DNA of 64,000 nt from Xiphydria camelus (lineage: Eukaryota > Arthropoda > Insecta > Hymenoptera > Xiphydriidae): assembly GCA_963678675.1 (NCBI GenBank), contig OY783194.1:17041370-17105369 (forward strand), read 5' to 3'. This document shows positions 21,173-32,815 of this stretch, in pieces (position 1 is the first letter of the stretch; each line of letters begins with the position of its first letter). A program made the position numbers and the translations under genes. The notes beneath the pieces are model-generated. The model worked only from the letters and a program-made list of their open reading frames with translations, did no database searches and was not told the origin of the DNA.

Positions 21173-21771
21173 TATGAATGTTTATTCATCCTACATTAAT
21201 TGATTGTCTTTCATTTACTTTAATAATCTGTGCTTTTTAATAAACAGTATAGTTTATAACTTGCTCAACATACTCTGGAGATTCGAAATGAAATAATTTA
21301 TTGATTTAATAATTGAACAAATTACAATTTTTGTCCATTTATTCACAAATAAATTTTCAAGTCCCTATACTATATGCAGGAGACAGAAATTTTTCTAAGT
21401 CTCGTTCGTCATTAAAAATGACGGAAAAGTCCCGTCAAAAAGACGTTGAATTTTGACGTCCAAGGTACGTCGTAAATATGACGTCCCTGTGACGTTAATA
21501 TTACGACAACTGACGTCTGAAACCCTATACTGACCAAAAAATGACGTCTGAGACGTTATTCTAACGTCAGTGTGCTATCTGGCAATGTTAAAGAAAAACT
21601 AACGGCCAACAAAATGGTATTGTAGGATTATGTTCACAAAAACTGGAAGTGCTGACAATGAGCCATATAGTTTCAGAGAAATTATAACTTAAAAACTGAG
21701 ATTTTTCTTGAAACTGCAAAGTGGTGGGGACGAGTAACGGTGATGTGGCAACAGTGTGCACAGCTGATTTA

Positions 21772-22170
21772 GCCCTCTCATGTGACTATGGGACTCAGTA
21801 GTACTTTTGCTACCGGAGAGGGGATAGCCAGTGGCACGGCATGGCAGCCCCCATTACGGCACGTAGTGGCAGGCACGTAGCGGTATTCAATGAAAAATAT
21901 TAAGCATCACATTAATCATCACTTTTACCAAGATTTATCCCAAAAAATTACGTATTAAAAAGTTGAAATATGTCTAAAAGATGTTAAAGAGTGTAATAAA
22001 AAATCTAATAAACTTTAGTCAAAATTTTGTTGTTCTTGCACTAAAATTTGAATTCCTATAATGGATACGCTCCTGAAACGCGCGGTCACATGCCAATACG
22101 GAGAGCGCTGCACAGTCCGTCGAGCTCGGCGATCGCGGAGTGGGGTAAACGCTCATTCACATGAGAGGGG
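21772..22170. mobile_element. 399-bp MITE, probable TA target
   Basis: GCCCTCTCATGTGA at the left end matches the complement of TCACATGAGAGGGG at the right end. TA flanks both sides (21770-21771 and 22171-22172). No coding content. Confidence 0.55.
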
Positions 22171-24525
22171 TAGAAGGCAGGTGGGAAAAGCATACAAATT
22201 CAAATAAGTATTTTATTGAACTTGAAATATAATGTGAAATATTCAATTGTAAAATTCGTTCTTATACTTTAAGTACATAACAACCTTGTCAATGACTTTC
22301 TCACATTTAGTAACACAAGGTTTCTTTGGTGTAATGTCTTTGGATAATAATTCGTAAATTCCCTTATCTCCATTACTCAAATATGTTTGTCATAATACTT
22401 CATAAGTTATTCCTGCACCCGCCATTTTCTTCAATATTTCATTAGAAACAACTTTTTTCAAATCCTCTAACGATGGCATCAAGCAAGACTGCAGCAACAC
22501 GATTTGTTTATAAGGCTTACAAATTGCACATACATCTTTTTTTGTAATATAACCATGACTTAGTTTTTCTCAAATTTCTACATCGAATAAAGCTTCGTGA
22601 AATTGATCTGTGTTTTCCAGCTGCAGTAAATCTTGTGCCAGTGATTGTAGTTTAAACGTTTCATTTTTCGTTTTTCTTTCAGGAAAAGCTTTTTTTCAAT
22701 AATCCTAAACTATCTGAAAATCCTGCAATGCACTGGAAATTTTCGATCATATCATTGTTTATAATAAGACGTAGCAGATGACCAGTATCAAAAGGTGCAT
22801 TGGGAGCCACGAGAATGCACGGTCTCGGCGAAAAGTCTAGGAACTCTCTGAATGATGTCAAAGCGTCTTTAGGTGGAATCGATGGTACTGATTTACCACG
22901 GAAAAAAAGTTCTCCTCTTATATTGCTCAACCCTGTAACTCTTGATGTTTCAGCATCAATTGGTTTTAAAGGATCGAGGTACACGCTGAACTCGTGCTGC
23001 TCAAATTTTGCAGCAATTTGTAGAACTTCCGAATTTCTTGAAAGTCCCGATGTCTCTAAATCAAAATAAACAATGTCACAATTCTCCGGAATTATCGCAA
23101 CATCAATCAACGTTTTGGTGAGAAGATCAGGATCAGCGATGGTAGGGCCTTCTGGATTAACATTCATGCCATGATTCGTCTCATACTGAATACCTTCAGA
23201 TCTCTCCTTCGACTTTCTGGTAGCTTCCTTCATTTTTGCCAATAAATTTCTGCGAGATTACTGTGATGTTAATTTTGCTTTCATTGCTATGGCCATCCTT
23301 TTTTATCCTTCTGTGTGGCAAAAATCTTAGTGTACTTTCCAACTGATAAACTCAGTTTTTCGTTTACCATTATTATATGACTTTCTCCATCATTTTTAGT
23401 GCACACAGCACTTGCCACTCGGTAATCAGCTGACGCACTCAAACGGAAGCAACAATTTTTCGGTGCTTTATATGCCACAATGTTATTAAAACCTTCGTTT
23501 TCTTGACTAGAAACTACCACTGAAAATTTTGCTGCATTGTCTGTATATTTTCCGAAAATTTCACCTAATTTGTGGTGCAATTGAAGATCCATCAATTCAA
23601 TCGTATGACTATTTTTGCACCAATTGCCGCAATTTTCGTGGCTGCCAAACACGTGGTCATGAAGGTGACGAAGTGTCTTGGCCAACCCGACACTATTACC
23701 CTGATTCTGTCATATAGCGTACGTAAAACATTTTTTCCAATGAGGAGTGACCTCTTTATTTCTCATTTCCTTGAAGTCCTTCCTCAAGTCGTACAATTCA
23801 CGAAGAAAATGTTTCTTTAGATGTGGTTACTGTCAGCTAATTTGTAAATCTTTTCAAGGCTCCCCTGACGTATAGCGGCGATGGTTGAGCTGTCCTCGTC
23901 ACTGATAACTACCCTAACTTTCAAACCCACCTGTCTGAGAATTGGACTCTCATTGATCAAGGCAGCGCCTAAATCTGCTTCCATTGCCTTGGCACTTCCG
24001 GAAAAATTTTTCCTACAGTCGTGGTCTTTTTTGTCCTTTCCATTATCACAAAATCTACATTTTCGATTACGAGTACCATAATCTAAAATTTGTTTACTCA
24101 AATAACCAAATATTGCACTGTAGCCGTTGAGACTATTGTAACTGTTTCCATTTCCTCGTTTACTCCAGCCCATATCGTAGGATACAATAATATTCACGAT
24201 CTCTCTCCCAACGCTTGATCAAATTTCCGTGCACACACGTTTTAATTTCTCGTCTTCTGTCGCGTCAGGATTATCAACAGTATCAGTCGAAGAGCAAAGA
24301 GTGTTTAGAAAAGGATAAATATCATCGATCATGTCTAGTGGCCTATAATAACATAAGAGAAACAGAGGTGGTTAATAAATGTTGTTACGATCAATCACAG
24401 ATATCAATGAAAATTTTTATTTCTTTTTACTTTTCTTGTACATCGTAATTACAAAAGTTATATACAAATTATATACACATTCCAGTGTAACTCTTCACTG
24501 ACGTATACATTGCACCCTTGCTTCA

Positions 24526-24974
24526 AAAATGACAACTCAAAATTGGAATTTTCCGAAAAAAAGGACGACTTTAAAAGATGAATTATTATATTATACAAGT
24601 CGAATTTTTACGTATTTTTTGTTTAATATTTTGTTTTAAAATTGTCCGAACGTATGCGAGAGAAAGGACGATTTATTAGGAAAAAAACCCTCGAAAAGAA
24701 ATTGAAAGCAGTGGCGGCTATGTGCAGGGCAAAAGCTGCTAAACGTACAGCAGCTTCACATAACTTCAATTTTAAACCAGGCACATGTCATAGACATGAT
24801 AATTATCATAATCTGGCAGAAAATGGTCAACGCTCGTATAATATAATAATTCATCTTTTAACAGCTTCGCTGCCGATTTCGCGTTGTTCTTCGGCGTCGT
24901 TACACCCAAATGTTGGCAGCGAAGCTGTTAAAGTCGTCCCTTGGGAAAATTCCAATTTTGAGTTGTGTCATTTT
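24526..24974. mobile_element. Internal-deletion derivative of the Mutator-like element
   Basis: Inverted ends share ACTCAAAATTGGAATTTTCC. Between them, on the plus strand, lies a diverged copy of exon 1 and its leader (24600-24770, 'MREKGRFIRKK'), otherwise seen at 26627. It is inserted, inverted, in the intron after exon 2 of the larger copy. A 66-bp TTAA element is nested at 24862-24927. Confidence 0.7.
24862..24927. mobile_element. Tiny TTAA-flanked MITE
   Basis: CAGCTTCGCTGCC at the left is complemented at the right, with TTAA on both sides (24858-24861 and 24928-24931). It resembles the TTAA elements at 36480, 37121 and 37369, a piggyBac-like target. Confidence 0.75.
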
Positions 24975-25566
24975 ACTTACGATTCCTCTGATAATTTTTT
25001 AATATTGTCAATGACCAATTGTCTCTCTTCTTCGGCAGCTCTCAGGCATGATTCCCGTGCAGCCTCCTCTAACATCTGACCAACTTCTTGTTCGTATTTT
25101 TTGTACGCTTGAGCATGAAGCGGAGGAATGTTCAAACAGGACAGTATCTTGTTTAGAGCCGTCTCACCTACACCAGCATGAATGCTACCTAAAACATCCA
25201 CTTGTAGGTTATAATCCACTCAGTCAATCAAGTAACTTATTACATTATCGCAATTAAAATAATAATTATTTTTCGGTCTATAATTTCCACGCTGAAAATA
25301 AAAATGTACTTACCCAGGACAGCTTTGGTATTCACATCTGAATGTTTGCCGTTGTCCGATGTAGTGTGAGATTTGTTTGTGTGGACTTGTGTTATGCTCC
25401 GACACGATTCACAAGTAATATGTAAAATTGAATTTAACCCCATTGTTGTTTCATTCTGCGTGTTTCTTAACAAGATATCTTTTTTTTATATTTCGCGCAT
25501 ATCAAATATTCTGTCACATAATCCATGTCAACAATGCGCCTTCCGTGGAATTTGTATGTGCCTGGT

Positions 25567-26488
25567 TGTTCCGACAAAAGTTGGTCGGAATTTGTACCCA
25601 ATGATGTCAGTTCTTAGCAATTAGTAGGAACGCGACACATGGGTTAATTCCGATGGTAAAACGAAGGGCATATTCCGCGAATCGTATCTATTCTTGTACT
25701 AGTAGTCCGTTTTAATGATATCCGTTGACCTGAGTACACGCATCCAGGTATAACTTAATTACCGCGCATATCCGGACCCTCGAACCTCGATGTCTTCCAA
25801 AAGGGATTATCCTTTAGCCATTAGCTTGTTTCCTCGAACGATGTGTAATACGTCACGCGAAATTCCACGTGCGGAACGCATTCGCATTTCTTCGGAAACT
25901 TCCTCAGCCCTTTTGGAATACTACGGAGTTGTACCCTCCTTACCAGGGGAGTTCATCACTTTCCTGGCCAAGCGAGACGCGTCGATAGCCACTCCCATCC
26001 AACCAATTAGCGTGCACCGCGTTACCCACGCTATCCCCACTTAGCTATTATAGTTCTCTGTATATAAACCGCTACTGAATGTATCTTCTTAATGTGCAAA
26101 CGTGCCTCAGTCAGCATAGGATCAGTGCCTCAGTCTGCCAGTCTATCCAGCGCATTCAGGTCGTAAGTCCTTCAACTTACTCCGCGATTCTCTTAAGTGT
26201 ACATCAGTTATATTCAAGTGCATTCGAAACAGTCAATTGCAACCACGGTTAATCGGCATCACCTGTATTTCGTTATTTCAAATATATCATTAGTTATATA
26301 GTGAGTGCAGTGTCGAATCATTCCATTAACCGCTCGGTCTCGCTCCTTTTCACCACGCGTCGAACTCATTTCACCGTGGAATTCTCAAAATCCGCCAGTA
26401 TGTTTGGCCAGTAGTCGTGTCACGAGCGAGTGTCTGCGGGATTTACGACCCCGCGGAGATCTACCAACGATCGCACGGCTTCCAAACA
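25567..26488. mobile_element. 922-bp solo LTR
   Basis: Begins TGTTCCGAC and ends CAAACA, flanked by the 5-bp duplication CTGGT (25562-25566 and 26489-26493). It interrupts exon 1 of the Mutator-like gene, whose frame resumes on either side. A TATA-like GTATATAAA lies near 26057 on the plus strand. TG..CA ends, length and 5-bp duplication suit BEL/Pao or gypsy LTRs. No internal region remains. Confidence 0.85.
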
Positions 26489-26902
26489 CTGGTTTACAAT
26501 TGAGGTTATGTGAAGCTGCTGTACGTTTAGCAGCTCTTGCCCTGCACATAGCCGCCACTGCTTTCAATTTCTTTTCAAGGGTTTTTTTCCTAATAAATCG
26601 CCCTTTCTCTCGCATACGTCCGGACATTTTTTAAACTAAATATTAAACAAAAAATACGTAAAAATTCGACTGCGTCTACAACTGATTAAAAAGAGAGAAG
26701 CACTGTGCCACAATGATCGGGCCAGGCAGTGTACATGTGTGAGATACATTTATACACAGGAGGGGTCTGTGTAGCAAGGAGCCCAGAGTACAGTTTACTC
26801 TAAAGTTTCGTTCGTGCGTAATACAGTTTGTGACCAGTTGTACTAAGTCCTGAAGCAAAAACTTTTGAATACGACTGTCACCATAGAAATACATTAAGGG
26901 AC

Positions 26903-28276
26903 ATGCGGAGTTATCGAAGTATTTGGCCGCTATGGCCGCAAAGAGCCCGACAATGCGGGACTTTTCATTCAGTACGCGTACTCGAGGTGCTCGTTTATCG
27001 GTCAGGGGAAATATCCTCTGAAAGATATAACGACTCATTTCGAGCGCGCACACCCTCGTGCGATAACCTCCCCCTCCCCTTGGCGGCCACAATATCCGAC
27101 CCGAGTACCTCCACCTTCGCGAGTTCTCGAACTTCCGTTAGTGTAAGTGCTAATGTAAGAACATTGCGTGCGACGATACGTGGAAGTGCAACGGCGACGA
27201 CGACGGGCGCAACCAGAACACCACCAGCCACCGCTACCACGATCACCACGATAGCGGCCTCCATCTCTACTACACGGAGAACGGGAGAACCAGTGACGCA
27301 AATGATGCTGACCTTTGGGCCCACGCAGCGGAGGCCAGCCACTCAACTTGTGAGGACCTCAGGGGCATCGGCAATGATTGCCCCCTCGCAACCCTCACCA
27401 TCAACATCCGGTGTGGGTCCCTCAACGTCAACCCAAAGTCCGAATGTCGGAGGAGCGAACACCATGCGCAGCGCTCTCAACGGGACACCACCATCTAATT
27501 CCCCCCGCCCCGGTACGTTAACATCCTCAAGCCGCACGGTCACATAACTAAACGGTTGCCCCACTTCGGCTAGATCGCAGGAGAGGGGGTAGGCTGTGAC
27601 TTGCACGTACATTCTGAGCTACATCACAGGCATAGTGCATAGTGGACGTATATTGTGAGCTACGTCACTTGCCACCTGGCCGAAGTGAGGCAACCGTTTA
27701 GTTAAGTGACCGTGCTCAAGCCGGGGCTCAACGCCGCTTCCCCAACGACGGAGTGGAAGTACAAGTACCACGACTACCTCGGTACCTGCTTCCACCCGCA
27801 CCTCGTCAACCAACACCTCTAGACGAGGACCAGTGACCAGGAGAGGACGTGCCACCAGCGCCCCACCCGAGTCACCGAGAATAACGAGGAGCAAGGCGAG
27901 AAAAACGCGAGCGGCTACGATGGATCGATCACCTCCGCGGCCATCACAACATCGGCGGTCATACCCAGCCACAGCTGGGGTCACCTTTGCCGCCATTGCT
28001 GCCACCCCTCCCACGCCCGTCGTCGCCACTGTCGCCGCGGAAGGAGCAACTCGCCTAATACAGCAAGAGCAAGAGCAACAGCAACAACACCAATTTCGAC
28101 AACACCCAATCGCTGTAGTCACCAGGCTCCCCTCAACCCCGTCAAGTCCGCCAGCAAGACAAGTGAGTATTCCCACATCCAGCCCGGTCGCCACTATCAC
28201 TGCCACCACCATTACCACCTCAGTATGTGGCGGCTCCATATGTTCAACGGGCCTCCAACCTGGAGGGGGAGGATAA
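26903..28276 (+). CDS. Ser/Thr/Pro-rich open frame of unknown function
   Basis: A frame from 26903, interrupted in phase by a MITE at 27535-27714, continues to 28276. The product is dominated by Thr, Ser, Pro and Ala, has a basic patch ('PRITRSKARKTR') and a Gln run ('QEQEQQQQHQ'). The DNA is GC-rich unlike its surroundings. It could be ORF1 of a non-LTR retrotransposon, as a LINE lies downstream, but there is no CCHC motif or other diagnostic domain, and the frame changes into a Gly/Arg- or Glu-rich reading after 28225. Function not assigned. Confidence 0.35.
27535..27714. mobile_element. 180-bp MITE with 9-bp target duplication
   Basis: CACGGTCAC then TAACTAAACGG at the left is complemented at the right end. 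CTCAAGCCG flanks it at 27526-27534 and 27715-27723. A 9-bp duplication is typical of Mutator-like elements. Element plus duplication is 189 bp, a multiple of three, so the host frame stays in phase. Confidence 0.85.
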
Positions 28277-28562
28277 CTCCCCCTCGAACGCTACCCAGGT
28301 TAGAAGAGATCGTGGTGGAAGAAGAAGAGGAGGAACCGGACGAGGTGCCTGCCACAACATTCGATGTAGGTACCGGGGGCGAGGAGGAGAAGGTAAGAGA
28401 TCCCCGCCAGACGCCTCAGCGACGGAGCTGTCACTCTTTCCGTCGCAGGGCGCTGAAGGTACTACGGTCCAGAGGGCCTTGACGTCCCTAGGTACTACGG
28501 GGTGGCCTAAGACAGAAACTGGTCAATCGTTCATCACCATTCCATTAAGTTCGACTATTGTA

Positions 28563-28815
28563 CATGAAGGGTACACGGGAAAAAGGGGCTCACCGACATT
28601 TTACAGGAGAGCAATTTTTAGGTTTATTTTCTATGTCACCCTCAAGAACATTTTTTATCAAAGGTTTTTACTGCGTTAATATATGTGCAATGAAATATAA
28701 AAACTACATACCAACATGTAAAGGTTTTTATTATTAAGTAAATAGGAAAAAAACACCAAAAAGTTATTTAAATACAAAATGTCGATGAGCCCCTTTTTCC
28801 CGTGTACCCTTCATA
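28563..28815. mobile_element. 253-bp MITE, probable TA target
   Basis: ATGAAGGGTACACGGGAAAA at the left matches the complement of the right end over about 38 bp, with TA outside each end. The interior is AT-rich. It sits at the boundary between the low-complexity region and the LINE. Confidence 0.8.
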
Positions 28816-31800
28816 TATAATAATAATCGAAGAAGGTATTGAGAAAGACGAAAATGTAATCCTAGTGGGAGATTGGAATGCGAGAGTAGGCACACTCCAA
28901 GGAAGACTAGAGGACGAGAATGAACCAGAGTAGTTTAGGAGGTCAGAAGACAAAACCCTGATCGCGGAGGGTAAAAAACTGCTGGAATTATGTGAAGAGT
29001 ACGGCCTCACAATCCTCAACGGAAGAATGAAAGGAGACAAAGAAGGAAAACTGACCTACATTGGCACCCAAGGAAGCTCGGTGCTCGATTACGTCACTGT
29101 CAAGGAAGAGGGCGACGAACTACTTATCGAGAAACTACAAGTGGAGTGCAAGATGGAATCTGACCATCTGTCCGTGATCATGCTCCTGAGGAGAAAAGGG
29201 CGGAAGGCAGAAATTGATGGGATCGAGGACCTCGGCCCTTCCGGAAGAGATGAAGATCTCATATGGAATGAGGATAACAAAGAGGCGTACTAGAACGCAA
29301 CAGCGGATGAGTGGGAAAGGAGCAAAGCGACGCTAGAAGAGTTAAACCCAGTTGAGAAAATTGCGGCATAAGAGGAAATGTTAAAGGCGGCCGCAAAAAA
29401 CGTAGGCATGACGAGAAAGAGGAGAAGAAAAAGGATTAGACACAATAAAGAATGGTTCGACAAGGAGTGCGGAGAAGCGAGGAAAGAGGTGTGGAACTCT
29501 CTCAAGACCTTCCTGAAGAACAAGACGGAGGAGGACAAGAATAACCTGAATGAGAAAAGAAGGAAGTATAGGAAAATCTGCAAAGAGAAAGCCCAAATAT
29601 GTCGCAAGAAAAAATGGAAAGAAGTAGAGGAAAGTTCTACAATCAAAGAATTCTGGAATGCAATCCGTAAGTACCGACCAAGAAGACCGGTGCTAGGCCA
29701 GGGAATAAACAAGGAAGAGTGGGTGGATCATTTAAAAAAGTTACTAGGGAGCCTGGATAATGAAGAAGCAGAAGCAATAAGCGAAGCAGTAACCGGAAAT
29801 CCTGGTGAGGAAGATGAAATAGACGAAGACACTAAGGACCTTAACAAAGATATTTCGATGCATGAATTAACGGAGGTGCTGAAGAAAATGAAGAAACACA
29901 AGGCAGCAGGAGAAGACGGGATCAAAATGGAGTTTATTAAAGCCATGGCGGGCGAACTGGCGAAAGAATGGTCGGAGGCAATAAACGCACTCTGGAAAAG
30001 GAGCGACATAGAGAAAAACTGGGACGTGGCGTGGATATGTATACAGCGGGAGGGAAGAACATCGCGGCCAACTATAGGGGAATTGCGCTACTAGATATCG
30101 GGTATAAAATACTGACTTCTCTCGGTTATGGCTGAAAGGTTAAACACGTGGCTCGAGAAGAAAGGAATTATCTCGGAGAGCCAAACGGGTTTCAGACGAG
30201 GGAGATCTACGAGGGATTACATCTTCACCCTTAATTCCTTGATCAATAATAAACTTAGAACCAGGGGAGGAAAGTTGTACGTGGCCTTTGTGGATTTCAA
30301 GGCAGCTTTCGACTCCATATCAAGGACCAAACTACTGCAGAGACTTGAAGAGGTTGGGGTCGCAGTAAGGATGCTGGGAATGATCAAGAGAATTTACACG
30401 AAAACACTAGAAATGCGGTGCTAATGCCAAACGGGACCACAGAAGAGTTCGAAACATGAAGAGGCGTAAGGCAGGTTTGTCAAAAACCAAGGAGGGTAAG
30501 TGATGGGAAGGACGAAAATCTGGGCTCTCGAATTCGCAGACGATGTAGCAATGCTAGCAGACACACCAGAAGACTTGCAAGGAATGTTCAAGATGCTGGA
30601 AAAATATACCGAAGTAAACGCACTGCAAGTTAATACCGGCAAGACGAAGATTATGGTATTCAGAAAGGGAGGAAAGAGGAAGAAAGGCGAGAAGTGGTAC
30701 TTTGCGGGGAGGCAGCTGGAGGTTGGGCAAGAGTATAAGTATCTAGGATTCTGATTCTCCACAGTAAATACCTACTCGAAAGACCTAAGGAACTTATCAG
30801 GGAAGACACAGAATTCCGTAAACGCAGCATGGGGGAACATGAAGAGAGCTGGAATTAGCAACCGGAAAAGAAGAGCTTATCTGCTGGATGCCTTGGCCAA
30901 GTTGGTGCTAATGAACGGAGTGGAGATCTGGGGATGGACAGCTAGGGACCCCATCGAGCGACTGCATGGTCGGTTCATTAAAATGATTATGGGACTCAGC
31001 CGAAACACCCCAGCCTACCTCTGGCGCATGGAAGCGGGGAGGCAGAAGGTGGAGGTGGAGGCGAGAAGCAGGGCAAGCAAATACCTAGTGAAGATTCTAG
31101 AGATGGAAGAAGAGAGATGACCGAGGGTCTGCTTAATGGAGGAACTCAGAAACTGGTCAAATAGTAACCTATCGGGATGGCTATCACAGATGGACGAAGC
31201 GCTGATGCAGGTCGGGGATAGAACATCATTAACGGATCTCTGGAAGGCAATTAACCTCCCTAGGGCAACAGAGGAAGACCGGTCAGAATTCAGAAACACC
31301 GCGAGTGGAATAAGGGAAAAGCTGGCAGAAGGTTGCCAGAGAAGAGAAGATCAAACCATTCAAGAAGACTGGGGAAAGATTGATAAATCCACTTATTGCC
31401 CTGACTACAAGGGTTGGAAACAACTGCCAACTAGAGAAAGTTACTGGAACAGAAAGGATTGGGAGGGTATAGATAAAGAACAATTGGTCAGGATAAGATG
31501 CGGAAATATAGGGAAAGTAGGGAACAAGGGGTTCAAAGATCTGAAGTATAGAGTGTGTAAAAAAGAGCAGGAGGATCTAAACCATATCTTAGCATGTACA
31601 GAATTTAGAGAGATATTAAGCGTAGACCGTAAGGAATGGATGAGAATACACGAGGATGAATGGATGAACGGGCAATGCAAAGAGAGATTGAAGGGAGATA
31701 TAGTTGTGGAAGCATGTGAATATATAAACATTTTGTAGAGGACGGCTATAGTAGGCAGTAGTGCAATAGCGGAAGAGAGTGCAAGATCAGTAGGATAATA

Positions 31801-32206
31801 CTGCCAAACTATGGAGAAAGGCAGTAACTGTTAACCGACAAATTTGTGGAAAATTAACTTTAACTTCGATGCCTTTAGCCGAAGGGTTTCCAAGACAGAT
31901 TACTAATAAAACCTAGCTTTAACACTACAAAAGGGTACGAAATTTGGGTACAAAATAATTCTCGATATTCAATGGTACCAAAAAACGCACTTCGATTTGT
32001 TTTGCTAGTTACTGCCTTTCTCCATAGTTGGGCAAAATAGTAAGGGAGAATGCGTGGATACGGTATGGGAAGAGACTGTGGAGTGTAAATTTCGGTTATT
32101 GGCTATGAGAGTTGTTTACTGGAGCGAACACGTGCTGTATGACCATGTAATAATTATAAACCCAAACGGGTGTAATTGGTGAATAACATTATTATTATTA
32201 TTATTA
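28816..32206 (+). pseudogene. Non-LTR retrotransposon ORF2, 5'-truncated
   Basis: The reading frame starts inside the endonuclease ('ILVGDWNARVG' near 28866, 'SVLDYV', 'SDHLS' near 29160) and runs into a reverse transcriptase ('KHKAAGEDGIKMEF', 'GFRRGRSTRDYI', 'VDFKAAFDSI', 'LEFADDVAML' with the catalytic FADD at about 30529-30540). A C-terminal zinc-knuckle-like segment ('CKKEQEDLNHILACTEF') ends near 31738. Several stops and shifts (28931, 29291, 30094, 30424, 30754, 31120) break it. The 3' end is an (ATT)n tail at about 32183-32206. Clade not resolved by eye. Confidence 0.85.
31803..32034. mobile_element. About 230-bp MITE in the LINE 3' region
   Basis: AACTATGGAGAAAGGCAGTA at the left is complemented near 32009-32030. 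No clear target duplication. Confidence 0.75.
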
Positions 32207-32520
32207 ATTTTGATAGTGACGGGCCCCCAATAGCGGGGGCGGATAAATAGCCGCCCCCCCCCTCAATATTTGTATATCTTAATATTTTAAACAATTCGCA
32301 CATTTGTATGTAAATTTTTTTTATTTTTACAATAAATGGCGTTTTATTTCTCCGTGGTCGTGCTTTCTTTCTCGAAAAATTTCATAAGAATTATTACTTC
32401 CGCATCCCAAAAAATCGATGCCATGACCTTTCCGGCCGATGGTGCCGTTTTCGCCTTCTTCAGAGCAGATTTGCCTGAAAAAGTCTATTGTTTTGACTGT
32501 TGTTTAGTCTCCGGCGTATA
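32207..32520. other. Short non-coding stretch
   Basis: A run with GCCCCCAATAGCGGGGGC forms a small hairpin near 32222 and is followed by AT-rich sequence. No gene seen in the plus frame at 32336-32521. Confidence 0.4.
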
Positions 32521-32815
32521 GTAATGTCTCGTCCAATACATTATCGATGGCGTTCCAGATGATGAAAAAATAAGCAGATTTTATACAATTCTCGAACGAT
32601 CGATGAAGTAAAGAAGAATCTTGAACTTTACGATCGTATGCGCGAGAAGTCCGGTCGAAAGAAACCAACGGGTAGAGTAGACTCAGAAGCTGAATCGAGT
32701 AACGTTAAAAAAGAGTCAAAGGAAAAAAGGGACGCGAATAAGTCAACGACGAAGAAGGCTCGCTGTTACGCATGCGGATCACCAGACCATGAAGTAAAAG
32801 AATGTCGCTGTTGAT
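32521..32815 (+). pseudogene. Gypsy-type gag C-terminus (plus strand)
   Basis: The plus frame includes 'IIDGVPDDE', 'VKKNLELYDRMREKSGR', a Lys-rich linker and a complete CCHC knuckle, 'CYACGSPDHEVKEC', near 32762-32805. It ends abruptly at about 32812, where the opposite-strand gag N-terminal region begins. Same family as the neighbour, so the two are head-to-head parts of one rearranged gag. Confidence 0.75.

Larger units (their letters stand above)
20639..21580. mobile_element. 942-bp element rich in TGACGT near its ends
   Basis: AGGTAGCACATTAACGTC at the left end resembles the complement of the right end (AGATAGCACACTGACGTTAG). TGACGT(C) occurs repeatedly in the outer 200 bp on each side, in both orientations, and the interior is AT-rich. 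No clear target duplication. The left end lies only 14 bp from the right end of the CACTA-like element. Confidence 0.65.
22243..26627 (-). pseudogene. Mutator-like transposase joined to a DEDD exonuclease
   Basis: Minus-strand exon 1 starts at 26627 ('MSGRMREKGRFIRKK') and resumes past the solo LTR at about 25561 with 'FHGRRIVDMDY' and 'LRNTQNETTMGLNS', ending at a GTAAGT donor at 25313. Exon 2 (25218-24981) has 'VLGSIHAGVGETALNKILS'. Exon 3 begins at 24342 and carries 'SYDMGWSKRGNG', 'CRKNFSGSAKAMEADL' and 'VVISDEDSSTIAAI', the core of animal Mutator-like transposases. Downstream (23242-22679) lies a DEDD 3'-5' exonuclease: 'VYFDLETSGL' (motif I), 'NAPFD' (motif II), then a Cys-containing tail to a stop at 22243. 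Stops and shifts near 24230, 23800, 23260 and 22590 kill it. Confidence 0.75.

Noticed and set aside
27619..28239. 206-codon minus-strand frame rich in Val, Ala, Gly and Cys
   Set aside because: Antisense shadow of the Ser/Thr/Pro-rich plus-strand region; its composition follows from the complement of that sequence.
26903..28276. Calling this ORF1 of the downstream LINE
   Set aside because: The LINE is 5'-truncated at the endonuclease and a MITE lies between; there is no CCHC or RRM motif to link the two, so the function is left unassigned.
29290..29712. 140-codon minus frame rich in Ser, Phe and Leu
   Set aside because: Complement of the Lys/Glu-rich LINE ORF2 segment; looks membrane-like only because of codon complementarity.
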